Below are positions 63,660 through 64,000 of a stretch of DNA of 64,000 nucleotides, piece after piece. The notes below the pieces were generated by a model. The model did no database searches. It saw only the letters and a list, made by a program, of their open reading frames with translations, and was not told where the DNA came from. Source of the stretch: Terrabacter aerolatus (lineage in GTDB: Bacteria; Actinomycetota; Actinomycetes; Actinomycetales; Dermatophilaceae); the NCBI RefSeq assembly GCF_007991735.1, contig NZ_BJYX01000017.1, forward strand, positions 1 through 64,000. The letters run 5' to 3'. Position 1 is the stretch's first letter; each line of letters opens with the position of its first letter. Position numbers and translations under genes: made by a program.

Positions 63660-64000
63660 ATGACGAGCGATGCAGGGCAGGGCTTCCGGACCGAGCACGA
63701 CTCGATGGGCGAGGTGCAGGTGCCCGCCGCCGCCCTGTGGGGAGCGCAGACGGCCCGCGCCGTCGAGAACTTCCCCGTCAGCGGGCAGCCGGTGCCGCCC
63801 GGGGTCATCCACGCGCTCGCCCGCCTCAAGGCCGCCGCTGCCGACGTCAACGCCGAGCTCGGGGTCATCGATCCCGACCGGGCGCGCGCCATCGCCGCGG
63901 CCGCCGGTGAGGTCGCGGACGGCGAGCACGACGACGAGTTCCCCGTCGACGTCTTCCAGACCGGCTCCGGCACCTCGACGAACATGAACGTCAACGAGGT
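63660..64000 (+). CDS. fumC: class II fumarate hydratase, 5' part
   Basis: The first 113 codons of a class II (fumarase C) enzyme of the TCA cycle, which hydrates fumarate to malate. The start [34 protein letters not shown] is highly characteristic. [15 protein letters not shown], ending at the window edge, is the substrate-site signature. ATG 63660 is the natural start. The gene runs off the end of the window, so nothing can be said about its completeness. Confidence 0.95.
   Translation, partial: MTSDAGQGFRTEHDSMGEVQVPAAALWGAQTARAVENFPVSGQPVPPGVIHALARLKAAAADVNAELGVIDPDRARAIAAAAGEVADGEHDDEFPVDVFQTGSGTSTNMNVNE

Overview
This window is chromosomal DNA from a high-GC actinobacterium (roughly 70% GC or more by eye). 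Gene content points to the Micrococcales/Intrasporangiaceae neighbourhood: an IdeR-type DtxR regulator, DUF2530 and DUF3027 proteins, bacterial XPB helicase with its associated protein, a c-di-AMP riboswitch on an NlpC/P60 gene, GTG/TTG starts and many leaderless-looking promoters. The family is an inference. No phage, plasmid, insertion sequence or CRISPR array is visible; nearly everything looks like core chromosome.

Layout. 1-8.0 kb: tRNA-Arg(CCT), a DUF2510/DUF4870 membrane protein, a GT-C-like membrane glycosyltransferase, a partner-switching pair (MASE1-SpoIIE-HATPase fusion plus STAS protein), a sigma-region-4/zinc-anti-sigma fusion without region 2, and an AhpD-like protein. 8-12 kb: a DsbA/FrnE-like protein, an NlpC/P60 hydrolase behind a c-di-AMP riboswitch, ideR and an MFS transporter. 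12-20.7 kb: a His-rich membrane protein, an orphan ~130-nt transcription unit, pdxH, a pentapeptide-repeat protein, citrate synthase, a frameshifted DUF559 gene, serC and a secreted transglycosylase. 20.7-27.2 kb: a MarR-MFS-micropeptide operon, a purine permease, DUF2530, DUF3027, a cold-shock protein and aldose 1-epimerase. 27.2-32.7 kb: a repair-flavoured island (XPB-associated protein, LigD phosphoesterase domain, XPB helicase) with an HMG-CoA lyase on the opposite strand. 32.8-38.2 kb: response regulator, histidine kinase, HtrA protease and an unusual SDR. 38.2-44.7 kb: small enzymes, aminopeptidase N, HtpX and a membrane protein. 44.8-54.5 kb: a minus-strand nuo operon with A, B, C, H, I, J, K, L, M and N but no D, E, F or G. 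54.5-64 kb: a membrane protein, korAB (2-oxoacid:ferredoxin oxidoreductase), rarD, a DHA2-type MFS, a secreted BNR-repeat protein and the start of fumC.

How parts work together. KorAB would reduce ferredoxin, and the nearby complex I, which lacks the NADH-input module, could use it as donor. The phosphatase/kinase fusion and STAS protein form a partner-switching signalling pair. The response regulator, kinase and HtrA resemble the envelope-stress arrangement of mycobacterial mprAB-pepD.

The most unusual signal is genome-scale rather than genic: the heptamer GTATGCC/GGCATAC occurs about 40 times, nearly always followed by G on its own strand, on both strands. It lies inside genes, in terminator loops and as inverted pairs, a pattern reminiscent of uptake-signal sequences. 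Other points of interest are the orphan ~130-nt transcript, a 32-bp repeat array that breaks the otherwise overlapping nuo operon, and several 12-bp tandem repeats.
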